DNA from: Bacteroidota bacterium
GTDB taxonomy: Bacteria; Bacteroidota; Bacteroidia; UBA7662; CANHCV01
Reading direction: 5' to 3'
Assembly (NCBI GenBank): GCA_947459245.1
Contig: CANHCV010000004.1
Span: 1-64,000 of the forward strand
Length of the DNA stretch: 64,000 nucleotides
Shown here: positions 30,018 to 39,502 of the stretch, piece after piece
Position numbering within the stretch: the stretch's first letter is position 1
Layout: each line of letters starts with the position of its first letter
Made by a program: the position numbers and the translations under genes
The notes under the pieces: model-generated
The model's database searches: none
What the model was told of the DNA's origin: nothing
What the model saw: the letters and a program-made list of their open reading frames with translations, nothing else

Positions 30018-31115
30018 ATGTTTACAGTGAATAAGCCCGATTTTTACCACGCCGATTGCCGACACTTGCGCGGTGACCTTCCTTGCAAGCCTCATAAAAA
30101 AACAGGAGCTCATTGCGGCAATTGTGGCGATTACGATCCCGTTTCTCAACGCATATTGATCATCAAGCTTGGCGCATTGGGCGATGTTATTCGGACAACG
30201 CCACTGGTAACACGGATGCGGCAGCGGTATCCTGGTTGTAAAATCACTTGGCTCACGTTAAGTCCCGCCATTTTACCTTCTTCAGAAATTGAAGAGATCT
30301 TGCCTTTTGAATTGAAATCCATCGTTTATTTGGAAGGATGCCATTTCGATGTGGCCATCAATTTGGATAAAGACAAGGAGGCTGGCTCTCTTTTGAAACG
30401 CATTTCAGCCGACCAGAAATTTGGGTTCATCTTAGAAAAAAATGTTGTTCAACCCATTGATTCTAAGGCTTACCACAAATACCACACGGGTTTGTTCGAT
30501 GATGTAAGCAAAGCCAATACCCTCAGTTATTGCGAGGAGATTTTCGCCATTTGCGGATTGGAATATGCAGGAGAAAAGTATTTGCTCGATAATCATTCCG
30601 ACAAAGGGTACGAATGGCCAAGTTTAACCGTGGGGAAACCCATTGTTGGATTGAATACCGGAGTTGGGGCCCGATGGCCAACCCGACTTTGGGACAATGA
30701 GAATTGGGTGGAGCTATGTCGACAAATTGAAAATGCAGGTTTTCAACCGCTGCTCTTGGGTGGAGAACAAGAACATCCCAATAACGTTGAGTTGCAAAAG
30801 CTAACCGGTGCAATGTATTTGGGGCATTTCTCCCTTCAACAATACATCAATTTAATGAACCAATGCGATGTTGTAGTTACTCAAGTAAGCATGTCGATGC
30901 ACTTGGCGTTGGGTTTGCAGAAAAAAATTGTTCTGATGAATAACATTTTCAATAAGCACGAATTCGATCTTTTTGGAAATGGGTTTCTTGTTGAGCCTGA
31001 GCACGATTGCACCTGTTTTTATGCCGGAACTTGCTCCCAAGGCAAGTCGTGCATGCAGTACTTAAAACCATCAACAGTCTTGGATCGAATAAAAAAATTG
31101 GTTGAAAAGGGTTGA
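30018..31115 (+). CDS. Glycosyltransferase family 9 (heptosyltransferase-like) with Cys-rich N- and C-terminal segments
   Basis: 'RILIIKLGALGDVIRTTPLV'; N-term DCRHLRGDLPCKPHKKTGAHCGNCGDY; C-term CTCFYAGTCSQGKSC. Confidence 0.85.
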   Translation: MFTVNKPDFYHADCRHLRGDLPCKPHKKTGAHCGNCGDYDPVSQRILIIKLGALGDVIRTTPLVTRMRQRYPGCKITWLTLSPAILPSSEIEEILPFELKSIVYLEGCHFDVAINLDKDKEAGSLLKRISADQKFGFILEKNVVQPIDSKAYHKYHTGLFDDVSKANTLSYCEEIFAICGLEYAGEKYLLDNHSDKGYEWPSLTVGKPIVGLNTGVGARWPTRLWDNENWVELCRQIENAGFQPLLLGGEQEHPNNVELQKLTGAMYLGHFSLQQYINLMNQCDVVVTQVSMSMHLALGLQKKIVLMNNIFNKHEFDLFGNGFLVEPEHDCTCFYAGTCSQGKSCMQYLKPSTVLDRIKKLVEKG

Positions 31116-31140
31116 CTTTTATGATTTTTTTTTATCTTTG
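31112..31140 (+). promoter_or_regulatory. Bacteroidota-type promoter of tRNA-Pro (TTG -N18- TATCTTTG)
   Basis: TTG 31112-31114 and TATCTTTG 31133-31140, 15 bp before the tRNA 5' end. Confidence 0.75.
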
Positions 31141-31155
31141 CACACCCTAAACGTT

Positions 31156-31229
31156 CGGGGTGTAGCGTAGCCCGGTATCGCGCCTGCTTTGGGAGCAGGA
31201 GGTCGTAGGTTCGAATCCTGCCACCCCGA
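31156..31229 (+). tRNA. tRNA-Pro (anticodon TGG)
   Basis: CGGGGTG...CACCCCGA acceptor, anticodon arm GCCTGC-TTTGGGA-GCAGG, GGTTCGAATCC T-arm. Confidence 0.95.
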
Positions 31230-31236
31230 CGAACTT

Positions 31237-31270
31237 AAAAAGTCCTAACTTCGGTTGGGACTTTTTTTTT
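31237..31270 (+). terminator. Rho-independent terminator after tRNA-Pro
   Basis: AAAAAGTCCTAAC-TTCG-GTTGGGACTTTTT followed by T-run. Confidence 0.9.
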
Positions 31271-31299
31271 GGCATATTCCATGCAAAAAAGTAACTTTG
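31269..31299 (+). promoter_or_regulatory. Bacteroidota-type promoter of serS (TTG -N20- TAACTTTG)
   Basis: TTG 31269-31271, TAACTTTG 31292-31299, upstream of the 31317 ATG. Confidence 0.65.
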
Positions 31300-31316
31300 T
31301 AAGATAACCGGAACCC

Positions 31317-32588
31317 ATGTTAGATATTCGTACCATTCGAGAACAAAAAGACCTCATCGCAGCACGTCTTGCTCGTCGATCCAAAGATTTTTCCGCCGAT
31401 TTGGATCAAGTCATTGCTTTGGATGATCAACGGAAAGCCATTCAATTGCAATTGGATACCAATCTCGCCCGACAAAATGAATTGGCTAAATCCATTGGTG
31501 CGTTAATGAAGGATGGAAAAAAGGAAGATGCCGAAGCTGCAAAGCAAGAAGTTGCTCAGTTGAAGATGACTTCGAAGGACATCGAAGAAAAAAAGATTTC
31601 CAAGGAAATGGAAATCAAACAAATCCTTTTAACTATTCCGAACGCTCCGGCAGAACGTGTTCCAATCGGAAAAACTCCCGAAGAAAATGAAATCGCTTTT
31701 GCCATGCCCGGTTTGCCATCGGTTCCAGAAGGTTCTATACCACACTGGGATTTAGCAAAAAAGTACGATTTGATCGATTTCGAAACGGGAGTGAAAATTG
31801 CCGGCGCAGGGTTTCCGCTCTACAAAGGAAAGGGTGCTCGTTTGCAACGTGCCTTGATCAATTTCTTTTTGGATGAGGCGGAAAAGGCCGGTTTTCAAGA
31901 AGTTCAGCCTCCAATTGTAGTGAACGAAGATTCGGGATATGGAACCGGTCAGTTGCCCGATAAAGAAGGCCAAATGTATTACATCGGTTTGGATAACCTT
32001 TACTTGGTTCCTACCGCTGAAGTTCCTGTTACCAATATTTTTAGAGATACCATTCTAAAAGAATCCGACTTCCCCATTCAACTTACTGCATACACTCCGT
32101 GCTTTCGTCGAGAAGCAGGTAGTTATGGAAAAGATGTTCGAGGGTTAAATCGCTTGCATCAGTTTGATAAGGTTGAAATTGTGGTGGTGGATCATCCCGA
32201 AAATTCATACAGCAGGTTGGAGGAAATGAGGAATTACGTTGCAGGTTTGTTGGAGAAATTGGGATTGCATTACCGAACGCTTTTGTTGTGTGGAGGAGAC
32301 ATGGGTTTTGCATCAGCCATGACGTATGACATGGAAGTATATTCTGCAGCCCAAGAACGTTGGCTTGAGGTGAGTTCCGTTTCTAATTTTGAATCGTTCC
32401 AAGCCAATCGTCTTCAGTGCCGATTCAAAGGCGAGGACGGTAAAACGCGATTGGTGCACACCCTGAATGGGTCGGCCCTCGCATTGCCTCGCATCGTGGC
32501 ATCTCTTTTGGAAAATAACCAAACCCCGGAAGGAATTCGAATCCCATCTTGCCTAGTTCCATATACCGGTTTTGACCTTATTTCCTAA
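31317..32588 (+). CDS. serS: Serine-tRNA ligase
   Basis: 'MLDIRTIREQKDLIAARLARR', class II motifs 'TPCFRREAGSYGKDVRGLNRLHQF', 'HTLNGSALALPRI'. Confidence 0.96.
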   Translation: MLDIRTIREQKDLIAARLARRSKDFSADLDQVIALDDQRKAIQLQLDTNLARQNELAKSIGALMKDGKKEDAEAAKQEVAQLKMTSKDIEEKKISKEMEIKQILLTIPNAPAERVPIGKTPEENEIAFAMPGLPSVPEGSIPHWDLAKKYDLIDFETGVKIAGAGFPLYKGKGARLQRALINFFLDEAEKAGFQEVQPPIVVNEDSGYGTGQLPDKEGQMYYIGLDNLYLVPTAEVPVTNIFRDTILKESDFPIQLTAYTPCFRREAGSYGKDVRGLNRLHQFDKVEIVVVDHPENSYSRLEEMRNYVAGLLEKLGLHYRTLLLCGGDMGFASAMTYDMEVYSAAQERWLEVSSVSNFESFQANRLQCRFKGEDGKTRLVHTLNGSALALPRIVASLLENNQTPEGIRIPSCLVPYTGFDLIS

Positions 32589-34237
32589 TGAGAAAAATTG
32601 TCCTCTCTTTCCTTTTCCTTTGGATTGGCCTTGCATCTTCCGCTCAGTTAAGTGGAGATTTACAAGTAAACCAGAACTTTTTTATTCTGGATTCAGCAAT
32701 TTTCCCCAATGGAAACGTAATTCCTCCCCAATACTACCAGCAACTTTCATCCACTGAAGGTTGGCTAACGATGAATTACCGACATGATGACTACACCTTC
32801 GGTATTCGTTACGATTTGTTTCAAAACAGTGGTTTAAGGAATCCGCAAGCGGCGTACAACGGACAGGGATTAGGCTATTGGTTTGTTCAGAAAAAAACAG
32901 ATAACCTTGAAATTACTGCAGGTTATTTCTACGAGCAATTTGGTTCTGGAGTTGCTTTCCGGGCTTACGAACAGCGCGGCCAAAATTTGGATTATGCCAT
33001 TATGGGAATGCGGGCAAAATACCAGTTTTCCGATAAATGGAGCATGAAGGCATTTACGGGTAAGCAGAAATTTCTTTTTGGAACGTATCAACCGGCCATC
33101 AGCGGGGTTTTTACCGAAAGAGAATTTCAACTTTCTGAAAATTTCAGATTCAACGCGTACACTTCGGTGGTTAACCGCGTTATGGATAATTCTGATGCTC
33201 AAACCATTTTGAATAATGTGAATTTACAAGCTCTTCAAGAACGATTTGACGTTCGAAGAAACGTGTGGATTTACAACGGTGGAATTCAAGCCGATTACAA
33301 AAACTTTAGTTTTCAGGGAGAGGCAAACTTTAAAACCCGTGAAGCCATGAACGATAATAAAATTGATACGTTGGTGGATGGATCAGGGAATGTAAGTTAC
33401 ACGCAAAGAAACATTCTTGTGAATAAACCCGGCACCGTACTTTTCGGCTCGGTTAGTTATTCCAAGCCGGGATTAGGGGTTACGGCTCAATTCAAACGAA
33501 CCGATCATTTCGATTTTCGCACGTCTCCGAATGAAATTCTAAACAATGGCTTGGTTTCCTTTCTGCCTCCCATTGCCAGAATGAATACTTACCGATTGCC
33601 TAGTCGTTATGCCCCTGCAACCCAATTGATCGGTGAGCAAGGTTTTCAAATCGACGTTTCAAAACGCTTGAATAAAAAACACGATGTTGCTGTTAATCTC
33701 GCTCAAAGCACCGATTTAAGGAATCAATTGCTGTACCGAGAGGTTTATTTGGAAGTGAAGTCGAAAATTGGAACGAAAGTCAAAGCGGTTTACGGTGTTC
33801 AATACCTCAATTATAATTTTGGGGTGTATCAAAAACAAGAAATTCCCGGTACCAACGGAAATACGACCGATAAATTGGTTCGTGCTGTTACTCCTTACAT
33901 CGACGTTACTTACAAAATTGATCGGAAAAAGTCGCTTCGCATGGAACTATCTCACATGTCTACACAACAAGATCTTGGGTCATGGTGGTGGGGATTGCTG
34001 GAGTACAACATTGCGCCGAAATACAGCTTTTCCATTATGGATATGTGGAATTATGGGAATCCAAGAGCTAACGAACGAATTCATTATTACACCATTTTTG
34101 GTGCAGTGAATTTTGGTAAAAACCGTTTAGCTGGTGGATACGTTAAGCAAGTTCAAGGCGTGGTTTGCAACGGTGGCGTTTGTAGGGTTGAACCCGCATT
34201 CAATGGATTTCGTTTTACCTTAACCTCAACGTTTTAA
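32588..34237 (+). CDS. DUF6029-like secreted/outer-membrane beta-strand protein
   Basis: Signal peptide; 'LSGDLQVNQNFFILDSAIFPNGNVIPPQYYQQLSSTEGWLTMNYR', alternating beta-strand pattern and terminal aromatic F. Confidence 0.7.
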   Translation: MRKIVLSFLFLWIGLASSAQLSGDLQVNQNFFILDSAIFPNGNVIPPQYYQQLSSTEGWLTMNYRHDDYTFGIRYDLFQNSGLRNPQAAYNGQGLGYWFVQKKTDNLEITAGYFYEQFGSGVAFRAYEQRGQNLDYAIMGMRAKYQFSDKWSMKAFTGKQKFLFGTYQPAISGVFTEREFQLSENFRFNAYTSVVNRVMDNSDAQTILNNVNLQALQERFDVRRNVWIYNGGIQADYKNFSFQGEANFKTREAMNDNKIDTLVDGSGNVSYTQRNILVNKPGTVLFGSVSYSKPGLGVTAQFKRTDHFDFRTSPNEILNNGLVSFLPPIARMNTYRLPSRYAPATQLIGEQGFQIDVSKRLNKKHDVAVNLAQSTDLRNQLLYREVYLEVKSKIGTKVKAVYGVQYLNYNFGVYQKQEIPGTNGNTTDKLVRAVTPYIDVTYKIDRKKSLRMELSHMSTQQDLGSWWWGLLEYNIAPKYSFSIMDMWNYGNPRANERIHYYTIFGAVNFGKNRLAGGYVKQVQGVVCNGGVCRVEPAFNGFRFTLTSTF

Positions 34238-34238
34238 C

Positions 34239-35090
34239 ATGAAGAAGTTCTTTTTTGGAATGGCAATTTTGGGAAGCATCGCTTCGTGTTCCGAAATTCC
34301 ATTACCCTATGATCAATCGAAAGGTAGTTTGAAAGATACCACTTATGTTGGTCCTGTAGAATCGCCTCAGTTAAGAAATGTTTTGGTAGAAAAGTCAACC
34401 GGAGTTCAGTGCAATAATTGCCCGAAGGGCGATGCTGCTATCAAGCTTTTTGATTCCATTTATCCGAATAGAATTGTTGCGGTAGGAATCCATAACGGTT
34501 TTCTCGCCAATCCACATAAAGCTGGTGAGGACACCTTGAAAACCCAATTTGGAGAAGACATCATTACTTATTTAGGGTTCCAAGCACAACCTTCTGCAGG
34601 CATCAATCGACGTAAATTCGATTCTCAACCCAACTTGTTGGTGGCCCTTCCTTTTTGGAAAAATTTGGTCGATAGCCAACTGACCACTTCAACGCCCATC
34701 AATCTTTCTTTGGGTCAAATTTCTTACAATGCCTCCAATCGAACGGTTACGTTTGCCATCACAGGGAAGTTTACCCAACCCGTTTCTGGTGCACTGAATT
34801 TGAGTGTAATGGTGGTGGAAGATAAAATTGAAGCCGAGCAAAAAATGCCTGATGGCACTTACAACTCCACCTACGAACAAGAGCACGTTTTAAGAACCAT
34901 GTTTACACCTGCTTTGGGTACCCCATTGAACCTGCCCGATCAAAATGCGGGAAGGGTGTTTACCAAGGTTTACGAGGAATCGCTTCCCGCCAAAATAAAA
35001 CCGGAAAATGCTAAATTGGTGGTATTTATTCACCGAAGCAGTCCCGGACAAACCGAAGTGCTTCAAGCCATTCAAGCCAAACTAAAATGA
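34239..35090 (+). CDS. Omp28-related lipoprotein
   Basis: Lipobox IASCSE; 'NVLVEKSTGVQCNNCPKGDAAI...VAVGIHNG'. Confidence 0.82.
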   Translation: MKKFFFGMAILGSIASCSEIPLPYDQSKGSLKDTTYVGPVESPQLRNVLVEKSTGVQCNNCPKGDAAIKLFDSIYPNRIVAVGIHNGFLANPHKAGEDTLKTQFGEDIITYLGFQAQPSAGINRRKFDSQPNLLVALPFWKNLVDSQLTTSTPINLSLGQISYNASNRTVTFAITGKFTQPVSGALNLSVMVVEDKIEAEQKMPDGTYNSTYEQEHVLRTMFTPALGTPLNLPDQNAGRVFTKVYEESLPAKIKPENAKLVVFIHRSSPGQTEVLQAIQAKLK

Positions 35091-36322
35091 AATCCCTCCC
35101 GCGGATAGCCATCATTGGTGCTGGTCCGTCGGGTAGCACGTGTTCATTTTTTCTATCTCGATTTCAAATTCCCCATGTTCTAATTGATGCCGCTGAATTT
35201 CCGCGCGATAAAATATGCGGAGATGCCATCAGCGGAAAAGCATTGCATATTCTTCGGAAAATGGACTCCCAAGCAGTGGAAGATCTCCATTCAAAAGCCG
35301 GGTTTACCGATACTTGGGGGATTTCATTCACTGCGCCAAACGGGAAAAAGCTCGATATTCCTTTCAAAAAAGATAAAAAAGAAGATGATTTGCCAGTTGG
35401 ATTCGTTTCCAAGAGGTTGGATTTCGATCATTACTTATTTCAGAAAGCGCAATCAACTTTTGCTCAGATTCGAACCAATACGTCCTTGGTAGGCATTCAA
35501 AAAGGTCCCAATGGTGTAGTTTTAGAATTGAAGAAGAATGGATTGATGGAAACGATGGAGGTAGATTGGGTGATCGGTGCCGAAGGTGAGCGATCCGTGG
35601 TTGCAAAGTCTTTAGCCGATTACCGAAAGGAGCCCCGACATTTTTCAGCGGGCATTCGGCAATACTGGAGAGGCGTTACCCAATGCCATTCAGAAAATTA
35701 CATTGAACTCCATTTTTTAAAGGATTTACTTCCCGGTTATTTTTGGATCTTCCCTATGGCGGATGGAACCTGCAATGTAGGTTTGGGAATGCGATCCGAT
35801 CGGGTGAGCAAAGGGAAGGTGAATTTGAAAAAAGAATTGGATCGAATCATTCAAGAACATCCCCAATTCAAAGATCGTTTTCAACAGGCCGAGGCCTTGG
35901 AAATGCCCAAAGGATGGGGTTTGCCGATGGGTTCCAAGCAACAAACCATCGCAGGAGACGGATTTTTACTGTTGGGCGATGCGGCTGCGTTGATTGATCC
36001 ATTTACCGGAGAAGGCATTGGGAATGGCATGAAATCGGGTTGGATGGCCGCCGAACTGATACGAGATTGTTGTGAAAATGGGTCATGGGCATCGCTTCCT
36101 TCGAGGTACCAGCAACGGGTTTACCGGAGTTTGGGCGATGAATTACGGGTAAGCGACTTTCTTCAACGGTCGTTGGATTTTCCCTGGTTATTCAATGCCG
36201 TTGTTAGGAAAGCAAATAATAGTCCGCTTCTGAAAGAAACGCTGATTTGCATGTTTGAAGATGTAGATCTCCGGCAGCAGTTGCGCAAACCCAAGTTTTA
36301 TTGGGATTTGTTGGTGAAATAA
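35087..36322 (+). CDS. FAD-dependent oxidoreductase, geranylgeranyl reductase-like
   Basis: 'IAIIGAGPSGSTCSFFLSR', 'FPRDKICGDAISGKAL', 'LLGDAAALIDPFTGEGIGNGMKSG'. Confidence 0.87.
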   Translation: MKSLPRIAIIGAGPSGSTCSFFLSRFQIPHVLIDAAEFPRDKICGDAISGKALHILRKMDSQAVEDLHSKAGFTDTWGISFTAPNGKKLDIPFKKDKKEDDLPVGFVSKRLDFDHYLFQKAQSTFAQIRTNTSLVGIQKGPNGVVLELKKNGLMETMEVDWVIGAEGERSVVAKSLADYRKEPRHFSAGIRQYWRGVTQCHSENYIELHFLKDLLPGYFWIFPMADGTCNVGLGMRSDRVSKGKVNLKKELDRIIQEHPQFKDRFQQAEALEMPKGWGLPMGSKQQTIAGDGFLLLGDAAALIDPFTGEGIGNGMKSGWMAAELIRDCCENGSWASLPSRYQQRVYRSLGDELRVSDFLQRSLDFPWLFNAVVRKANNSPLLKETLICMFEDVDLRQQLRKPKFYWDLLVK

Positions 36323-36325
36323 CGA

Positions 36326-38263
36326 TTATTTTTTGGGAAGAATGAACGACCAGGGCTCTTTGAGTATGGTCCAAATGACGTGTCGAAAAAGCCCTGGTGT
36401 TTCTCCGAACTTGATTCCCCTGCTTCGCACGGCTACCAACATACTTAATCCAAAGCTGAAAACCACATTGATGGTAGCAACGCCAAGCACTCCCAAAACA
36501 AAATGCCAGATGTGCCAGTTGTTCGGCAATTGGTTATCCAAACTTTGAAATGCAACACCAATGTTTCCAAAAACAAAGGTTACGTGTCGAATATCGATGG
36601 GAAGACCGAGGATGAGTCCGAAGAAAGAAGCTGTTCCTAGGAAAAACCCTAGCGAGAAGTTACCCGCCAAGTTGCTAAGGTTGTGTTCAATATAATTGGA
36701 GATTTTGATGGTCCTTTTTACACCGAACAATTGCTTGAAAGCCAAACTGTTTTTGATCCTTGCCGGCAATCGGTCGTAGTTCATTTTGTTTTCTACAAAG
36801 CCGGCAATCAATCCCGACAGCATGAGGAAAACACCCGTAAGGATGGCATAAAAGAATAATCCCGATTCCCACGGGTGGTTGTTCTTGAGCGTAATTTCCG
36901 CTTCTTCAAGAGTTAACAAGGAACTTCCCGTTTGAATTTTCCATAAATATGCCCACAAATAAGCGAAAGGGCCTACCAGCATCAAATTCCCAATCAATGC
37001 AACCGTTTGGGTGCTCGAAATCCGCTTCACCAACCGGGTAAAATCTACCTTGATGTTTTCTAAACTTGAGTTTTTACGAATAGCCCCTGCCAAAGTACTG
37101 GCTGTCATGGAAGGTTGTTTGGTGGCAATGGTGAATCCAAATGTTTGAACTATGGTGAATCCTAGTCCATAATTGAAACTGAATAGCAATGCTTCAATGA
37201 GCGGTGGGGCGTGAAGAAAATGAAGCAAGGTTTTGGTTAGAACCATGATGGAAACGATAAATCCGCCTCCCATGGCAGCTTTTAGCATAGCGAACCATGC
37301 TTTTCTGCCAACCGCTATGAAATTTTCTCCTTTTCGCGAGGTTTGTTCAACAATTTTGTAGGCAAGCACATTCAGGGTGTCTTCCAACATGGGGCGAATG
37401 TGTTTTTTCTCAAATTCGTTTTTCAGAAGGGACTGAACCAAATGAAACATCGCCTCTTGGGCATTGGGATCTTTTGGTTGATGGTAAATAAGAAGCAGTT
37501 GGCGAATTCTAGAAATCTCCAATTCCATCCGCTTCAAGGTAAATGCCATTCGTAACGAAATTCCAAACTGGTCTTTGTGCCGTTGAAGTTGTTTCAATTG
37601 AAGTTCAACCTCGGCAATGTTTTCCCAAACCAAAATGTAATTGGGCTCCGTTCTACCTTCTTCGGTAAGGAAATGATGCATTTGGTGTTGAAGTTGCACC
37701 ATGGGAGAAAGAACTTCATTCTCAATTTTTAGTTTCTCGATAACTTCAGGCAATAGCCCTTCTGACGCTAAGCGAGTGGTTAAAATGATCAATGCGTCGC
37801 GAATTTCTCCCCGCATTTTTAAGCGGATGCCTTCAGGAATGGAGTCGAAAAATCGAAGTTTTTGGAACAATTCCCGGAGATTTCCGTGGGTAAATACGTG
37901 TTTTATGATCGCTCGATCTTTGGCAAGGAGGATTTTGGAAAGGTGGTCGTCCAAAGAGTTGGGCGAATACACGGGAGCAATGATTTTTGAACCAAAACGT
38001 TTGTTCAATTCCGACCAAAATCCTTCGTATCCAAGAATTCCATTTTGAGCGAATGCCCACTGAAATTCGGTATGGTCTAAAAACCAATGCATCATTTCGA
38101 GGAATTTATCCCTAGCGAAAGCATTGGTTTCTATTTCGTGAACAATTTTCTCCCATTGCAATTCTGCATTAACGCCTAAATGCAAAAAGCTCAGCATCTC
38201 CCGAAATCTTCGGTATTTGCCCATTCGGGGTTCGGTTAGAAAAACGGGTTGAAGCTGAATCAT
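36326..38263 (-). CDS. Integral membrane protein of the family annotated 'site-specific recombinase' (PF10136-like)
   Basis: Soluble N-terminal half and C-terminal multi-TM half; resembles SpecificRecomb family proteins. Confidence 0.7.
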   Translation of the reverse strand: MIQLQPVFLTEPRMGKYRRFREMLSFLHLGVNAELQWEKIVHEIETNAFARDKFLEMMHWFLDHTEFQWAFAQNGILGYEGFWSELNKRFGSKIIAPVYSPNSLDDHLSKILLAKDRAIIKHVFTHGNLRELFQKLRFFDSIPEGIRLKMRGEIRDALIILTTRLASEGLLPEVIEKLKIENEVLSPMVQLQHQMHHFLTEEGRTEPNYILVWENIAEVELQLKQLQRHKDQFGISLRMAFTLKRMELEISRIRQLLLIYHQPKDPNAQEAMFHLVQSLLKNEFEKKHIRPMLEDTLNVLAYKIVEQTSRKGENFIAVGRKAWFAMLKAAMGGGFIVSIMVLTKTLLHFLHAPPLIEALLFSFNYGLGFTIVQTFGFTIATKQPSMTASTLAGAIRKNSSLENIKVDFTRLVKRISSTQTVALIGNLMLVGPFAYLWAYLWKIQTGSSLLTLEEAEITLKNNHPWESGLFFYAILTGVFLMLSGLIAGFVENKMNYDRLPARIKNSLAFKQLFGVKRTIKISNYIEHNLSNLAGNFSLGFFLGTASFFGLILGLPIDIRHVTFVFGNIGVAFQSLDNQLPNNWHIWHFVLGVLGVATINVVFSFGLSMLVAVRSRGIKFGETPGLFRHVIWTILKEPWSFILPKK

Positions 38264-39393
38264 TAAAAATCAAATTCTCGTTCGCTGATATCAATGCCCA
38301 TCAATCGAAACATCTGAGCCATGTCCATGGGGCGGGTTTGATCGTTGTTGCTCAAAACAATAACGCACGCATTTCTTTTGGGGATGCGGAGGAAATTATT
38401 TTTAAAGCCGTTCCACCAACCGCGGTGGTAAACGATCCCACTTCCATCTTTAAAAAGTCGCCATCCCAAACCGTAGTCTTTTATTCCCTTCATTTCCGGA
38501 CTTCCTGCGTACATTTTCCGCTGAATCGAATCCGATAACAGAAAGTTGTTTTCTAAGGCAACGTGGAATTTCAGCAAGTCAAGGGCCGAGGCATAAATGC
38601 CTTTGTCTCCAACAATTCCATCAATCAATTTATCGTTTCGGGCATATTTTCCACTGAATCCGATGGCTGAATTTTCGGTTCTCGGTGCATATCCATTTCT
38701 GAAAATGAAAGAATTGTACATGCCAATGGGCTCAAAAATTTCCTGATCCACAAAATCTTCAAAAGGAGCTTGGGTAACTTGTTCAACAATGCAAGCCAAT
38801 AACGCGTAATTGGTATTGTTGTAACGGAAAAACTGACCGGGTTTGGTGTAGGGAGCGGGTTTCTTCTCAACCATGTACTGAACCAATTGTTCGTTGGTTA
38901 TGGGCTCGCCTCCATTGTAGCTTTTTGGAAGGAAATTCAGGTAATCGGGTAAGCCACTGCGGTGATTGAGAAGCATTTCTACGGTTACTTTGGGGTAGGG
39001 GATACCAGGAAAAAACTGGGGCAAAGTATCGGAAAGCGAAATAATCCCGCGTTCTACCAAGATCATCACCGCGGAAGAAGTAATGGTTTTACTCACCGAC
39101 GCCAATTGAAAGGAGGTGTTTAAATTCAAAGAATCCAAGGTTCTCCAATCGCGAACACCGTAAGAATTCCAAAATACCTGCCCATCGTTAAATAAAACAA
39201 CACTTCCATTGAAATGCCCCGACTGGTGCAATCGCTTGAAATACTGATCTATTTTTTGATGCGTTGCAGAATCAAAGGGTTGAAGCGAGTTTAAATAAAT
39301 GGTCTCAGGATGAAGCGGAACAGGTGGATCTCCCGCAAAACTGAATTGGGATAAGCAAAAAGCGCAAAGGAGTAAAAAGAATCTACAAAGCAT
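38263..39393 (-). CDS. Serine hydrolase (class C beta-lactamase-like)
   Basis: 'FQLASVSKTITSSAVM' (SxxK), 'YNNTNYALL' (YxN). Confidence 0.9.
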   Translation of the reverse strand: MLCRFFLLLCAFCLSQFSFAGDPPVPLHPETIYLNSLQPFDSATHQKIDQYFKRLHQSGHFNGSVVLFNDGQVFWNSYGVRDWRTLDSLNLNTSFQLASVSKTITSSAVMILVERGIISLSDTLPQFFPGIPYPKVTVEMLLNHRSGLPDYLNFLPKSYNGGEPITNEQLVQYMVEKKPAPYTKPGQFFRYNNTNYALLACIVEQVTQAPFEDFVDQEIFEPIGMYNSFIFRNGYAPRTENSAIGFSGKYARNDKLIDGIVGDKGIYASALDLLKFHVALENNFLLSDSIQRKMYAGSPEMKGIKDYGLGWRLFKDGSGIVYHRGWWNGFKNNFLRIPKRNACVIVLSNNDQTRPMDMAQMFRLMGIDISEREFDF

Positions 39394-39485
39394 ACCACAA
39401 GAACGAGAAAAGCGCGCATTGAATCAATAAGCCATCTGCAAGTAGACGTTAAAATTCTCCTAAAATGGACAATTGCACAACCTCT

Positions 39486-39502
39486 TTTCAACAATGTTGA
39501 AA
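39486..39502. repeat. 17-bp palindrome TTTCAACA-A-TGTTGAAA
   Basis: Perfect 8-bp inverted repeat with 1-nt centre in the intergenic gap. Confidence 0.8.

Noticed and set aside
36326-38263. Possible mobile element because of the 'site-specific recombinase' family label
   Set aside because: Protein is a predicted membrane protein without integrase/resolvase motifs; no att sites, inverted repeats or cargo seen.
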